From Pseudanabaena cinerea FACHB-1277 (GTDB lineage Bacteria > Cyanobacteriota > Cyanobacteriia > Pseudanabaenales > Pseudanabaenaceae): a DNA stretch of 64,000 nt. The DNA is taken from the NCBI RefSeq assembly GCF_014696345.1, contig NZ_JACJPY010000010.1, forward strand, positions 1 to 64,000, read 5' to 3'. The notes beneath the pieces were generated by a model. It was given only the letters and a program-made list of their open reading frames with translations. It was not told the DNA's origin and did no database searches. Position 1 is the stretch's first letter. Each line of letters starts with the position of its first letter. The translations under genes were made by a program, and so were the position numbers. Positions 54,727-63,739 of the stretch are shown in pieces.

Positions 54727-56073
54727 ATGGGTATGTTCTCTCGCCGTAAATTTTTAACCACTGCTGGACTCTCAACCGTTGGCGCGATCGCCCTCAATGC
54801 CTGTACTAGCGAAACCCCGACTGCAACTACAACAACCCCTGCCGCCACCAGTGCCGCAACTACGGCTGCCACCACTGCTGCTGCCCCTGTCAATGCCGCC
54901 GATGCGCCCGAAACTACCAAGGCAAAGCTAGGATTCATCGCTCTTACTGATGCTTCGCCTCTAATCATTGCCTTAGAGAAAGGCTACTTCAAGAAATACG
55001 GCATGACTGATGTGGAAGTACTCAAGCAAGCTTCTTGGGGAACCACTCGCGACAATATTGTGCTTGGCTCGGATGCAGGTGGTATTGATGGCGCTCACAT
55101 TCTCACACCCATGCCTTATTTGATTGCTGAAGGCAAGATTACCAACGGCAATAAAGTGCCAATGTATATCTTGGCAAGGTTGAATACCAATGGACAGGGG
55201 ATCTCAGTTGCCAATAATTTTAAAGATGACAAAATTGGTTTGAAGAGTGACGTACTCAAAGAAACCTTTGCTAAGCAGAAAGCCGCAGGGAAAGACCTTA
55301 AATGTGCGATGACTTTCCCAGGGGGAACCCATGATTTGTGGATTCGTTATTGGCTATCAGCGAATGGCGTTGATCCAGACAAAGATGTTTCCACAATTGT
55401 AGTTCCACCAGCACAAATGGTTGCCAACATGAAGGCTGGCAATATGGAAGCATTCTGTGTGGGTGAGCCTTGGAATGCGCGTCTAGTTGCTCAAAATTCA
55501 GGCTATTCCGCCCTAATCACAGGCGAACTTTGGAAGGATCACCCTGAAAAAGCATTCTCATTGCGTGCTGATTGGGTGGACAAGAATCCTAAAGCGGCGA
55601 TGGCTTTGCTCAAGGGTGTTCTTGAGGCACAAGTATGGTGTGAAGATCCTGCCAATAAAGAAGAGATGTGTAAAATCGTTGGTGCAGATAAATGGCTAAA
55701 AGTCCCTGCGATCGAAATTTTGGGCAGACAGCAAGGCAAGGTCGATTACGGCGATGGACGCACCCTTGACAATCCCGATCTATCGATGAAGTTCTGGAAA
55801 GACAATGCTTCCTATCCCTTCAAGAGTCATGATCTCTGGTTCCTGACCGAAGATATCCGTTGGGGATATTTTGATGCAACCCTTGACACCAAAGCGCTAG
55901 TCGATAAGGTGAACCGTGAGGATCTATGGAAGGAAGCAGCTAAGGCAATCGGCAAGGAGGCTGATATTCCTAAGAGTACTTCTCGTGGTATTGAGACTTT
56001 CTTCGATGGCGTGAAGTTCGATCCTGAAAATCCTAAAGCCTATTTAGACAGTCTCAAGTTCAAGAAGGTTTAG
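54727..56073 (+). CDS. nrtA: Nitrate/nitrite-binding lipoprotein
   Basis: The 448-residue periplasmic binding protein of the NrtABCD importer begins MGMFSRRKFLTTAGLSTVGA, with a twin-arginine start and a lipobox LNAC (Cys26). A Thr/Ala-rich linker follows. The CmpA/NrtA fold begins KLGFIALTDASPLIIALEKG. Later signature stretches are GGIDGAHILTPMPYLIAEGK and FCVGEPWNARLVAQNSGYSA. Nitrate rather than bicarbonate (CmpA) is inferred from the nir/nar context. Confidence 0.94.
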   Translation: MGMFSRRKFLTTAGLSTVGAIALNACTSETPTATTTTPAATSAATTAATTAAAPVNAADAPETTKAKLGFIALTDASPLIIALEKGYFKKYGMTDVEVLKQASWGTTRDNIVLGSDAGGIDGAHILTPMPYLIAEGKITNGNKVPMYILARLNTNGQGISVANNFKDDKIGLKSDVLKETFAKQKAAGKDLKCAMTFPGGTHDLWIRYWLSANGVDPDKDVSTIVVPPAQMVANMKAGNMEAFCVGEPWNARLVAQNSGYSALITGELWKDHPEKAFSLRADWVDKNPKAAMALLKGVLEAQVWCEDPANKEEMCKIVGADKWLKVPAIEILGRQQGKVDYGDGRTLDNPDLSMKFWKDNASYPFKSHDLWFLTEDIRWGYFDATLDTKALVDKVNREDLWKEAAKAIGKEADIPKSTSRGIETFFDGVKFDPENPKAYLDSLKFKKV

Positions 56074-56103
56074 AAACTCTCAGATTTGCTTTCGGCGGTC
56101 AAA

Positions 56104-56294
56104 GGCTCGAAGAGATCCCCCCCAGCCCCCCTTGTGAAGGGAGGAGAACTTTCTTACTCCCCCTTTGTAAGGGGGATTGAGGGGGATCAAAACCTGAAAA
56201 GGCTCGAAGAGATCCCTCCAGCCCCCCTTGTGAAGGGAGGAGAGCTTTCTTACTCCCCCTTTGTAAGGGGGATTGAGGGGGATCAAAACTTTAA
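56104..56294 (+). repeat. Two tandem copies of a 97-bp G/C-run repeat (nrtA-nrtB gap)
   Basis: Units at 56104-56200 and 56201-56294 both start GGCTCGAAGAGATCCC and contain CCCCCCTTGTGAAGGGAGGA and CCCCCTTTGTAAGGGGGATT, so each unit folds into two stems. They differ at about five positions. The frame of nrtB is open through the repeats, but this is chance translation, not an N-terminal extension. Confidence 0.8.
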
Positions 56295-56385
56295 GACACC
56301 GATAGAGAGTCAATCAACAAGGGGCTTAAGCCCCTTGTCATCATTGCAAATAGTCATCTTTAACGTTTTAGGAGATATCTACATA

Positions 56386-57315
56386 ATGGCGACAAGTAGT
56401 TTAAGTTCTCGATTTAGTCCCAATAAAATTGCTGAATGGTTTCAACAACAGGCAAAATTTATTATCCCTCCTGTAATTGCCTTGGTATTCTTGCTAGGCA
56501 TTTGGCAGATTCTCTGCTCTGGCACAAAGCCACCACTGCCAGCCCCAGCCACAGTTTGGAAAGAGACTCAAGAATATATTTGGCATCCATTTTTTGATCG
56601 CGCCAGTTTTGATGTTAATACAGCCGAAAAAATCGACAGCCCCGCTCGCAAAGCCCTCAAAGAAAAGCTAACCATTGAGCAAGGGCTGGGCATAAAAACG
56701 ATGACCAGCTTGCGCCGTGTGGCTGTTGGCTATACCGCTTCGGCAATTATTGGTATTTCCCTTGGCATAGCGATCGGCACTAACGCCTTTTTGTACCGTG
56801 CCTTTGACCCAATTTTCCAAGTATTACGCACGATTCCCCCCCTAGCATGGCTACCGATCGCTATGTCCGCCTTCCAAGGCGTTAACGAATCTCTCAAATC
56901 AGTGGGCTTAGATGTTACTGAAGCCGCCGCTCTATTCGTAATTTTTGTAACTTCCATTTGGCCGATCCTGATGAATACGGCGGTGGGAGTGCAGCAAGTC
57001 CCCCAAGACTATCGCAACGTATCGCGGGTACTGCGTTTGAGCAAATTTGATTATTTCATCACCATTCTCATGCCATCGGCAGCACCTTACATTTTCACTG
57101 GTTTACGGATTGCGGTTGGTTTATCTTGGCTAGCGATCGTGGCGGCAGAAATGTTAACTGGTGGTGTTGGCATTGGCTTCTTTATTTGGGATAGTTACAA
57201 CAGCCAAAAGAGCAGCGAATTGATTTTGGCTCTGTTTTACATCGGCGTAGTTGGCTTTTTCCTTGACAAATTGATCTTTTATATCAGCAAGTTCACAGTT
57301 CAGTCAGATTCTTAG
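56386..57315 (+). CDS. nrtB: Nitrate ABC transporter permease
   Basis: The 309-residue membrane protein has about six helices (the first near 28-46) and the BPD-transporter EAA-like loop, EAAALFVIFVTSIWPILMNT and VPQDYRNVSRVLRLSKFDYF, which contacts the ATPases. The true start is ATG at 56386 (MATSSLSSRF) with GGAG ten bases ahead. An open frame reaching back to 56086 is repeat sequence. Third gene of the nitrate cluster. Confidence 0.95.
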   Translation: MATSSLSSRFSPNKIAEWFQQQAKFIIPPVIALVFLLGIWQILCSGTKPPLPAPATVWKETQEYIWHPFFDRASFDVNTAEKIDSPARKALKEKLTIEQGLGIKTMTSLRRVAVGYTASAIIGISLGIAIGTNAFLYRAFDPIFQVLRTIPPLAWLPIAMSAFQGVNESLKSVGLDVTEAAALFVIFVTSIWPILMNTAVGVQQVPQDYRNVSRVLRLSKFDYFITILMPSAAPYIFTGLRIAVGLSWLAIVAAEMLTGGVGIGFFIWDSYNSQKSSELILALFYIGVVGFFLDKLIFYISKFTVQSDS

Positions 57316-57553
57316 TTGGCTTTTAGCTTTTGGCTTTTAGCTTTTGGCTTTTAGCGATTAGCTTTTAGCTTTTCAAGTAATTTCTTAGTTTAAGTAAATA
57401 CAGAATTTGCTAAAGATTATGAAATTAGACCTATGTATTTACTCTATATGTAACATCCAAAAGCTAACAGCTAATCGCTAACAGCTAAAAGCTAACGGCT
57501 AACGGCTAACAGCTAATCGCTAACGGCTAACAGCTAACGGCTAATCGCTAAAA
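57316..57553. repeat. GCTAANN heptamer array with inverted arms (nrtB-nrtD gap)
   Basis: The right arm at 57463-57553 holds 13 uninterrupted heptamers GCTAANN, where NN is CA, TC, AA or CG. The left arm at about 57316-57373 is the reverse complement (TTAGCTT / TTGGCTT units, about eight). The arms can pair over more than 50 bases. The unique middle (57374-57462) is AT-rich without features. Confidence 0.85.
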
Positions 57554-57596
57554 GCCCTCCCTCTCTCCTAAATAACCCCAAATACCACTTTCCCCT

Positions 57597-58433
57597 ATGC
57601 AAACCCTTGACATTACCGACAATCAACAACCTAGAAATCAAGATCCTTTTTTGGTGATTGATGGTGTATCTAAGGTCTATCCCACGCCCAGAGGTGCTTA
57701 CACAGTTCTCCAAGATGTGAACTTGACCGTGTATGAGGGTGAGTTTATTTGTGTGATTGGTCACTCTGGCTGTGGCAAATCGACTTTGTTAAATATGGTT
57801 GCAGGTTTTAATCGTCCCACTAGTGGCGAAATCTGTTTGCGATCAAAACCAATTTTGCGCCCAGGCCCCGATCGCATGGTGGTATTTCAGAACTATTCCC
57901 TATTGCCTTGGATGACAGCTTTTGAAAATGTGTTACTGGCAGTCAAACAGGTATATAGCGACAAAAGCAAAGAAGAAAAAATTAAAATTGCTAAGGATAG
58001 TTTAGCAATGGTGGGCTTGACCGAAGCAATGCACAAAAAGCCGAAACAGCTTTCGGGTGGGATGCGTCAGCGCGTATCGATCGCCCGTGCCTTGTCAATC
58101 CGTCCTGAAGTGCTGATTCTTGATGAACCCTTTGGCGCATTGGATGTGATGACCCGCGAAGAGTTGCAGGAAGAACTACTGGCAATCTGGCGCGAGCATA
58201 AAGTGACAGCGCTAATGATTACCCACGAAATTGATGAGGCATTATTTCTAGCCGATCGCATCGTGATGATGAGTAATGGGCCTGCCGCCAACATTGCCGA
58301 AATCATTGAAGTTCCCTTTGCCCGCCCCCGCAATCGCAAAGCGATCGCCGATGATCCTCGCTATTACTCACTCCGCAATTATATTCTCGAATTTCTCTAT
58401 AGCCGTTTTGCCCTTGCTGATGATGCTGAGTAG
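57597..58433 (+). CDS. nrtD: Nitrate transport ATPase without regulatory domain (NrtD type)
   Basis: The 278-residue ATPase has Walker A GHSGCGKSTLLNMVAGF, signature LSGGMRQRVSIARAL, Walker B VLILDEPFGALD and ITHEIDEALFLADRIVMM. It lacks the NrtA-like C-terminal domain, so by architecture it is NrtD, although it stands in the usual place of nrtC. It pairs with NrtC at the membrane to drive NrtB. The gap to nrtB is filled with heptamers. ATG at 57597 lies 44 bases after the array. Confidence 0.9.
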   Translation: MQTLDITDNQQPRNQDPFLVIDGVSKVYPTPRGAYTVLQDVNLTVYEGEFICVIGHSGCGKSTLLNMVAGFNRPTSGEICLRSKPILRPGPDRMVVFQNYSLLPWMTAFENVLLAVKQVYSDKSKEEKIKIAKDSLAMVGLTEAMHKKPKQLSGGMRQRVSIARALSIRPEVLILDEPFGALDVMTREELQEELLAIWREHKVTALMITHEIDEALFLADRIVMMSNGPAANIAEIIEVPFARPRNRKAIADDPRYYSLRNYILEFLYSRFALADDAE

Positions 58434-58638
58434 TTAATAGCTATTAGCTTTTAGCTTTTAGCTTTTAATGCAAATGATCAACGATTCTATAAAAAACAAA
58501 TTATTCACCTCATTGGAAAGCCAATAGCTAGCCGCTAACCGCTAAAAGCTAACCGCTAAAAGCTAAAAGCTAATAGCTAACCGCTAACCGCTAACCGCCA
58601 ATCCCCAATCCCCAATCCCCAATCCCCAATCCCCAATT
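58434..58638. repeat. Heptamer array GCTAANN passing into CCCCAAT before nrtC
   Basis: The right arm at 58520-58638 comprises 17 heptamers in one 7-bp phase. There are eleven GCYAANN-like units, then GCCAATC, then CCCAATC four times and CCCAATT. The second part equals the STRR CCCCAAT repeat. The left arm at 58434-58467 has TTAGCTT units in reverse. The array ends four bases before the nrtC ATG, so there is no room for a ribosome binding site. Confidence 0.85.
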
Positions 58639-58642
58639 CATC

Positions 58643-60667
58643 ATGTCAACAACTTTCCTCGAAATCGATCACGTCAGTCGTGTTTTTAAAAATGATAAAG
58701 GGCTGCCCTTTGTGGCGATTAAAGATGTCTATTTTGAAATGAAGGAAGGCGAGTTTGTCTCAATTATTGGGCATTCTGGCTGTGGTAAGTCAACGGTATT
58801 AAATATTCTGTCAGGATTAGATCGCGCCAGTGAAGGCGGGATTGTTTTGGAAGGTCGTGAAGTACGTGAGCCAGGACCCGATCGGATGTTGGTATTTCAA
58901 AATCATTCCCTATTGCCTTGGTTAACGGTGCGTCAAAATATTGGCTTGGCGGTAAACCGAGTAATGCGGCAATTACCAAAGCAGGAAAGAAATCGGATTA
59001 TTCAAGAGAATATTGATTTAGTTGGGTTAAGTCATGCCGCCGATAAATATCCCAGAGAAATTTCGGGTGGGATGAAGCAAAGAGTTGGGATTGCCAGGGC
59101 TTTGGCAATTAAGCCAAAGATTCTCTTACTTGATGAACCTTTTGGAGCGTTAGATGCTTTGACTAGAGGACGCTTGCAAGAAAAGTTAATGCAGATCTGC
59201 GATGAGCATAAAATCTCGGCGGTGATGATCACCCATGATGTGGATGAAGCATTATTACTTAGCGATCGCGTTGTAATGATGACCAATGGACCTGAAGCCA
59301 AAATCGGTCAAGTTCTCACGGTCGATCTGCCCCATCCGCGCAAGCGCTTGGAAACCGTCAATCATCCTAATTATTACCGTTTGCGTGGTGAAGTTGTGAA
59401 CTTCCTCGATCGCCAAAAGCAGATCAAACTAGATCGTCTGAAGATGAAGAGCAATGCCGTCATCAGTATGGGCAGCATCGAGAAAACCAATCTCACCATT
59501 GGTTACATTCCACTCACGGACTGCGCTCCCTTTGTGGTGGCTCAGGAAAAGGGACTATTTGCCAAGTATGGTTTAGATGTTACTCTCTCTAAAGAAACTA
59601 GTTGGAACGATCTCGCTGAAGGTATTCGTGAAGGTCGCCTTGATGCCGCGCAAATGGTAACAGGACTCCCCCTTGCCATTACTTTAGGCATGGGAAATAA
59701 AATCCCTGTGCCTGTGGTCACATCCCTCACCCTCAGTCGCAATGGCAACGCGATTACTCTCAGTAAAAAGCTCCAAGAAACGGGAGTTCATGATCTTGCG
59801 TCTTTAAAGACCTATATCGATAGTTGCCAAGATGCCTACAATCCTGCTTTGGGCATGGTACATCATGCTTCGATGCACAACTTTATGCTGCGGCATTGGC
59901 TGGCGAGTGGTGGCATTCAGCCCGATCAGGATGTGGATGTAATCGTGATTCCACCACCGCAGATGGTGTCGAACTTGATGGCAAATAATATTATTGGCTA
60001 TTGTGTCGGCGAACCTTGGAATGTGCGGGCTGTGGATAGCAATGTCGGTTTTGTGGTTGCCACTGACCTAGATATTTGGCGCGGACATCCTGAGAAAGTG
60101 TTAGGAGTTCGCAAAGAATGGGCGGAACAATATCCCCATACGCATTTAGCACTGGTGAAAGCTTTGCTAGAAGCAGCACAGTTCTGTGAACCCCTAGAAA
60201 ATCGCGATGAGATTGTCTTGATGCTGTCACAGCCGCAATATTTGAATCTATCCCCCGTTTACATTCGTCCAGGATTTGCGGGTCCCTATCGCGTGAATAC
60301 GATGGAAGCAAAGTATTACAAAGACTTCTGCCAATTTGGTGTGGGGAATATGCCCTCTCGCAAAGAACAGTTATGGATACTCACACAGATGGCGCGGTGG
60401 GGTTTAGTTAATTTTCCTGAGAATCATGCGGAAGTGATCTATAACCTTTTGGCAACCGATGTCTATCATCAAGCGGCAAAGGAATTAAACATTGAGGTTA
60501 CAGAAGAAGATCGCGAAGCGATCGCCTTGGCTGATGGCTCCACCTTCGATGCTAACGACCCGATCGCCGCTTTAAGTGCCATGCCCTATTCCCAATTCAC
60601 GGAACCTGTACATTTTGACTCTGTAAAAGGCTTCGCCAGCAAAAAAGTTGCCACAGCAAGGCATTAA
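58643..60667 (+). CDS. nrtC: Nitrate transport ATPase with NrtA-like regulatory domain (NrtC)
   Basis: The 674-residue fusion protein has an ABC ATPase at 1-260 (GHSGCGKSTVLNILSGLD, ISGGMKQRVGIARALA, LLLDEPFGALDAL). An NrtA-like domain follows from about 275 (LTIGYIPLTDCAPFVVAQEK, GYCVGEPWNVRAVDSNVGFV). In Synechococcus this C-terminal domain mediates inhibition of transport by ammonium. It lies after nrtD here, against the usual order. The start codon directly follows the STRR array, with no Shine-Dalgarno. Confidence 0.94.
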   Translation: MSTTFLEIDHVSRVFKNDKGLPFVAIKDVYFEMKEGEFVSIIGHSGCGKSTVLNILSGLDRASEGGIVLEGREVREPGPDRMLVFQNHSLLPWLTVRQNIGLAVNRVMRQLPKQERNRIIQENIDLVGLSHAADKYPREISGGMKQRVGIARALAIKPKILLLDEPFGALDALTRGRLQEKLMQICDEHKISAVMITHDVDEALLLSDRVVMMTNGPEAKIGQVLTVDLPHPRKRLETVNHPNYYRLRGEVVNFLDRQKQIKLDRLKMKSNAVISMGSIEKTNLTIGYIPLTDCAPFVVAQEKGLFAKYGLDVTLSKETSWNDLAEGIREGRLDAAQMVTGLPLAITLGMGNKIPVPVVTSLTLSRNGNAITLSKKLQETGVHDLASLKTYIDSCQDAYNPALGMVHHASMHNFMLRHWLASGGIQPDQDVDVIVIPPPQMVSNLMANNIIGYCVGEPWNVRAVDSNVGFVVATDLDIWRGHPEKVLGVRKEWAEQYPHTHLALVKALLEAAQFCEPLENRDEIVLMLSQPQYLNLSPVYIRPGFAGPYRVNTMEAKYYKDFCQFGVGNMPSRKEQLWILTQMARWGLVNFPENHAEVIYNLLATDVYHQAAKELNIEVTEEDREAIALADGSTFDANDPIAALSAMPYSQFTEPVHFDSVKGFASKKVATARH

Positions 60668-60668
60668 G

Positions 60669-60709
60669 ACCCTCACCCCTAGCCCCTCTCCCAAAAGGGG
60701 AGAGGGGGA
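60669..60709. repeat. CCCTCTCCC / GGGGAGAGGGGG palindrome after nrtC
   Basis: ACCCTCACCCCTAGCCCCTC followed by TCCCAAAAGGGGAGAGGGGG. This is a common cyanobacterial dispersed palindrome that folds into a hairpin directly after the nrtC stop codon (60665-60667). It may reduce read-through into narB. Confidence 0.55.
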
Positions 60710-60739
60710 CAAGTTATTTGCTATAGCATGAGTTACTAA

Positions 60740-60823
60740 TGATCCCCCTCAATCCCCCTTGAGAAAGGGGGAAGAAGAAAATTCTCCCCCCTTTCTCAAG
60801 GGGGGCTGGGGGGGATCGAAACT
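60740..60823. repeat. CCCCCTCAATCCCCCTT double palindrome (nrtC-narB gap)
   Basis: GATCCCCCTCAATCCCCCTT, then GAGAAAGGGGGAAGAAGAAA and the inverted half with CCCCCCTTTCTCAAGGGGGG ending CTGGGGGGGATC. It is the longest copy of the family also seen at 3709, 8522 and 56104. Confidence 0.75.
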
Positions 60824-60864
60824 TTGAACCGTAAATGGCAAATAAGCCATCAGATAATAACAAT

Positions 60865-60892
60865 CCCCAATCCCCAATCCCCAATCCCCAAT
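60865..60892 (+). repeat. CCCCAAT heptamer (STRR type) before narB
   Basis: Four exact copies of CCCCAAT end eight bases before the narB start codon. The same heptamer stands before nrtC. The heptamers can be read in the narB frame, but this is not evidence of translation. Confidence 0.85.
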
Positions 60893-60900
60893 TACCAATC

Positions 60901-63069
60901 ATGTCCACTTCCCTCGAAACTATCAAAACTCTCTGCCCCTATTGTGGAGTTGGCTGTGGTTTGGAGGTGGTAGAAACTGGTAAAGAACCAACACTCAAAT
61001 TTCCCGATCGCTTTAAAGTGCGAGGCGATCGCGCCCATCCATCGAGTCAGGGCATGGTTTGTGTGAAGGGGGCGACCATTGCCGAATCAATTCAGAAGGA
61101 TCGCTTACTGCATCCAATGATGCGCGATCGCTTGGGTGATCAGTTCCGTCAAGTTAGTTGGGATGAGGCTTTCGATAGAATTACGCAACGAATTCAGGAA
61201 GTCTTAGCGACCAAGGGAGCCGATGCTCTCTGTATGTATGGTTCGGGACAGTTCCAAACCGAAGACTATTACACCGCCCAAAAATTATTTAAGGGCTGTT
61301 TAGGAACCAATAATTTTGATGCTAACTCACGGCTCTGTATGTCTTCGGCAGTGTCGGGCTATGTCAAAAGCTTCGGCTCCGATGGTCCTCCCTGCTGCTA
61401 TGAGGATTTTGATTTAACCGACTGTTTATTTGCGATCGGTACAAATACCGCCGAATGTCATCCCATTATTTTTAATCGGTTTCGCAAGCGCCATAAAAAG
61501 GAAGCTCACGTTAAGCTAATCGTGGTTGATCCGCGCCGTACTCAAACTGCGGAAGTTGCCGATTTACATCTAGCAATTCAACCAGGAACAGATATTGATT
61601 TATTAAATGGAATCGCGCATTTACTATTACTTTGGGGGAAAAGCGATCGCGCCTTCATTGAAAATCACACCAATGGCTTCACCGAATTTCAAGAACTGAC
61701 TCAACATTACACCCCCGAATTTGTGTCGCGGCGCTGCGGTATCAGCATTGAGGAGCTAGAACTAGCGGCAAAATATTGGGCAGAATCGCCACGAGTTCTC
61801 TCCATTTGGTCAATGGGTATCAATCAATCAGTCCAAGGCACTGCCAAAGTACAGTCGATTATTAATTTGCATTTACTCACAGGACAGATAGGCAAAGAGG
61901 GTGCAGGTGCTTTTTCGCTGACAGGACAGCCCAACGCCATGGGCGGACGCGAAGCAGGCGGATTAGCGCATTTACTACCAGGCTATCGCTTTGCCACCAA
62001 TCCCGATCACCGTGCTGAACTAGAAGCATTTTGGCAATTGCCCAAGGGCAGTATTTCGCCGCAGGTTGGGCGCACTGCTTGGGATATCGTGCGTGGTTTG
62101 GAATCCGATCAAGTGGCTTTTCTCTGGATTGCTGCCACAAATCCTGCGGTGAGTTTTCCTGATTTGGTAAGGACTAAGGCAGCTTTGAGGCGATCGCCCT
62201 TCACCGTTTATCAAGATGCCTATTTTCCCACCGAAACCTCTGAGTTTGCCCATATCTTATTACCCGCCACCCAATGGAGCGAAAAGACTGGCACAATGAC
62301 CAATTCTGAACGATGCGTTACTCTCTGCCAAGCCTTTCAGCCCCCCCTTGGCGAAGCCAAAGCCGATTGGGAAATCTTCGCTGAAGTTGGTCGCCGCCTT
62401 GGATTTAATGCCCAATTCCAGTTCCAAAATTCCGCCGATGTCTATGCAGAATTTGCCCAAATCACCCGCGATCGCCCCTGCGAAATTACAGGTATCACCC
62501 ATGCCAAACTCGCCGAACTAGGTGCTATCCAATATCCCTGCAAAGATAGCGCCCCCGAACTTGATCAAGTCCATAACAAGCGCCTCTATACCGATCGCCA
62601 ATTCCACACCAGCGATCGCCGCGCCAACTTCGCTGCCTACCATTCCCAAGGTGTATTTGAAGTTCCCGATCAAGCATATCCATTTATCCTCACCACAGGC
62701 AGACTTTACGGACATTGGCATACCCAAACCCGCACAGGACGTATCGACAAAATTCGCCAAATGCACCCCCATCCCTTTATCGAAATCCATCCTCAAGATG
62801 CCGATAAGTTGGGAATTAATGACGGCGATCTGGTGGAAGTAAAATCAAGGCGCGGTGCTTCTAAATTCCCTGCAATGGTAACTAAGGCGATCGCCCCTGG
62901 TGTTGTCTTTGTGCCGATGCACTGGGGCGCACTCTGGGCAGACAATGCTGAAGCCAATGCTCTCACCCATGCCGAAGCCTGTCCTGACTCAAAACAACCA
63001 GAGTTAAAGGCTTGTGCGGTGGCGATCGCCTTTTTCTCCATCACCCTTAACTCGTCCAAAATATCTTAG
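60901..63069 (+). CDS. narB: Ferredoxin-nitrate reductase
   Basis: The 722-residue molybdenum bis-MGD enzyme reduces nitrate to nitrite. The N-terminal [4Fe-4S] cysteines lie in CPYCGVGCG (Cys12, 15, 19) with the fourth in [10 protein letters not shown]. It has the molybdopterin domains [40 protein letters not shown] and the C-terminal [23 protein letters not shown] at 60901 is used. A 22-residue in-frame extension upstream is translated heptamer repeat. The last 15 residues are encoded by the 56-bp repeat shared with 63740 and may not be the original end. Confidence 0.95.
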   Translation: MSTSLETIKTLCPYCGVGCGLEVVETGKEPTLKFPDRFKVRGDRAHPSSQGMVCVKGATIAESIQKDRLLHPMMRDRLGDQFRQVSWDEAFDRITQRIQEVLATKGADALCMYGSGQFQTEDYYTAQKLFKGCLGTNNFDANSRLCMSSAVSGYVKSFGSDGPPCCYEDFDLTDCLFAIGTNTAECHPIIFNRFRKRHKKEAHVKLIVVDPRRTQTAEVADLHLAIQPGTDIDLLNGIAHLLLLWGKSDRAFIENHTNGFTEFQELTQHYTPEFVSRRCGISIEELELAAKYWAESPRVLSIWSMGINQSVQGTAKVQSIINLHLLTGQIGKEGAGAFSLTGQPNAMGGREAGGLAHLLPGYRFATNPDHRAELEAFWQLPKGSISPQVGRTAWDIVRGLESDQVAFLWIAATNPAVSFPDLVRTKAALRRSPFTVYQDAYFPTETSEFAHILLPATQWSEKTGTMTNSERCVTLCQAFQPPLGEAKADWEIFAEVGRRLGFNAQFQFQNSADVYAEFAQITRDRPCEITGITHAKLAELGAIQYPCKDSAPELDQVHNKRLYTDRQFHTSDRRANFAAYHSQGVFEVPDQAYPFILTTGRLYGHWHTQTRTGRIDKIRQMHPHPFIEIHPQDADKLGINDGDLVEVKSRRGASKFPAMVTKAIAPGVVFVPMHWGALWADNAEANALTHAEACPDSKQPELKACAVAIAFFSITLNSSKIS

Positions 63070-63077
63070 GCTAATGA
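63022..63077. repeat. 56-bp direct repeat, copy 1 (in the narB 3' end)
   Basis: Begins with HIP1 GCGATCGCC, continues TTTTTCTCCATCACCCTTAA and ends TAGGCTAATGA. It spans the last codons and stop of narB. A second copy with one mismatch (CTCGTCC/CTCTTCC) is at 63740-63795, on the other side of the nucleotidyltransferase pair. Confidence 0.9.
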
Positions 63078-63110
63078 AAGAAAGTCAGTAGCGATCGCTT
63101 ACTCAATCAA

Positions 63111-63548
63111 CTAGCAAAGGTTCTCTAAATCTGCTAGGTCTTGCAGTCTGCCAGATGCTAATTTGTTTTTTTTGAGGTTATCAAGATCGATGAATTTAAC
63201 GGCTATATCGTCAAGCATTACTTCTATTTTGGAATCGTAACAGGTTTGGAAGTCGATGCCATCTGGACTGGTGATTAGGTCAATGCGGTTAGGTGGATAG
63301 CCAAGTTGAATGATTTGATGTGGTTCTTGAAAGTCTTTGGCAGTCAATCCTAAGCTGCCAAAGCCAAATTCAGTTAATGCGGTAATTATTTTTTGTGAGT
63401 TTTCTTCGCTGATTTCGATCCAGATATCAATATCTTTGGTATATCGTGGATGTCCATGTATCGCGACTGCATAGCCGCCAATGACAAGATAGTTAACTTG
63501 GTTGTCGTTTAATAATTGTATAAACTCTTTGAAGTCTTGGTTGAGCAT
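63111..63548 (-). CDS. Nucleotidyltransferase-fold protein (DUF6036/MntA-like)
   Basis: The 145-residue protein has the nucleotidyltransferase core YLVIGGYAVAIHGHPRYTKD, with GGYA and the KDIDIWIE metal-binding aspartates (D-x-D). A C-terminal part has FIDLDNLKKNKLASGRLQDL and ADLENL, as in TA or AbiEii-like nucleotidyltransferases. The upstream gene overlaps it by 56 bases. It probably transfers nucleotides to RNA or a partner protein. Toxin or antitoxin role is not settled. Confidence 0.8.
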   Translation of the reverse strand: MLNQDFKEFIQLLNDNQVNYLVIGGYAVAIHGHPRYTKDIDIWIEISEENSQKIITALTEFGFGSLGLTAKDFQEPHQIIQLGYPPNRIDLITSPDGIDFQTCYDSKIEVMLDDIAVKFIDLDNLKKNKLASGRLQDLADLENLC

Positions 63549-63681
63549 TGTATTTATATTGATGATATTCTTGGCGAATTTGTTCGAGGGTTTCTAGGCG
63601 TTTTTTGGGTGTTTGTTGTTGCCAGTATTGAAAATCGCTTGTTTGTTGTTTGATGTTAGTTTTGATGATTACTTTTTCCAT
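63493..63681 (-). CDS. Small partner protein of the nucleotidyltransferase
   Basis: The 62-residue basic protein, WQQQTPKKRLETLEQIRQEY and PRLQRVYTIIKR, is of the kind that is regularly found directly upstream of DUF6036 nucleotidyltransferases. It may be the antitoxin or an adaptor. It overlaps the nucleotidyltransferase by 56 bases, which suggests coupling. Unknown structure. Confidence 0.65.
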   Translation of the reverse strand: MEKVIIKTNIKQQTSDFQYWQQQTPKKRLETLEQIRQEYHQYKYNAQPRLQRVYTIIKRQPS

Positions 63682-63739
63682 GTTGTTTCTCTTCGTTGTA
63701 GTCTCCTTATTCTATCGGTAAATCTCGCAGGTAGTAAAA

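Noticed and set aside
54687-54968. Val/Ala-rich minus-strand gene
   Set aside because: Shadow of the Thr/Ala-rich linker of nrtA.
56086-56385. 100-residue N-terminal extension of NrtB
   Set aside because: It is the translation of a tandem DNA repeat. The homology and ribosome site support ATG at 56386.
57316-58638. CRISPR array
   Set aside because: The repeats are 7-bp heptamers without spacers of constant length, and no cas genes are nearby.
60835-60900. 22-residue N-terminal extension of NarB ([12 protein letters not shown])
   Set aside because: Translated CCCCAAT heptamers. The iron-sulfur domain starts properly at 60901.
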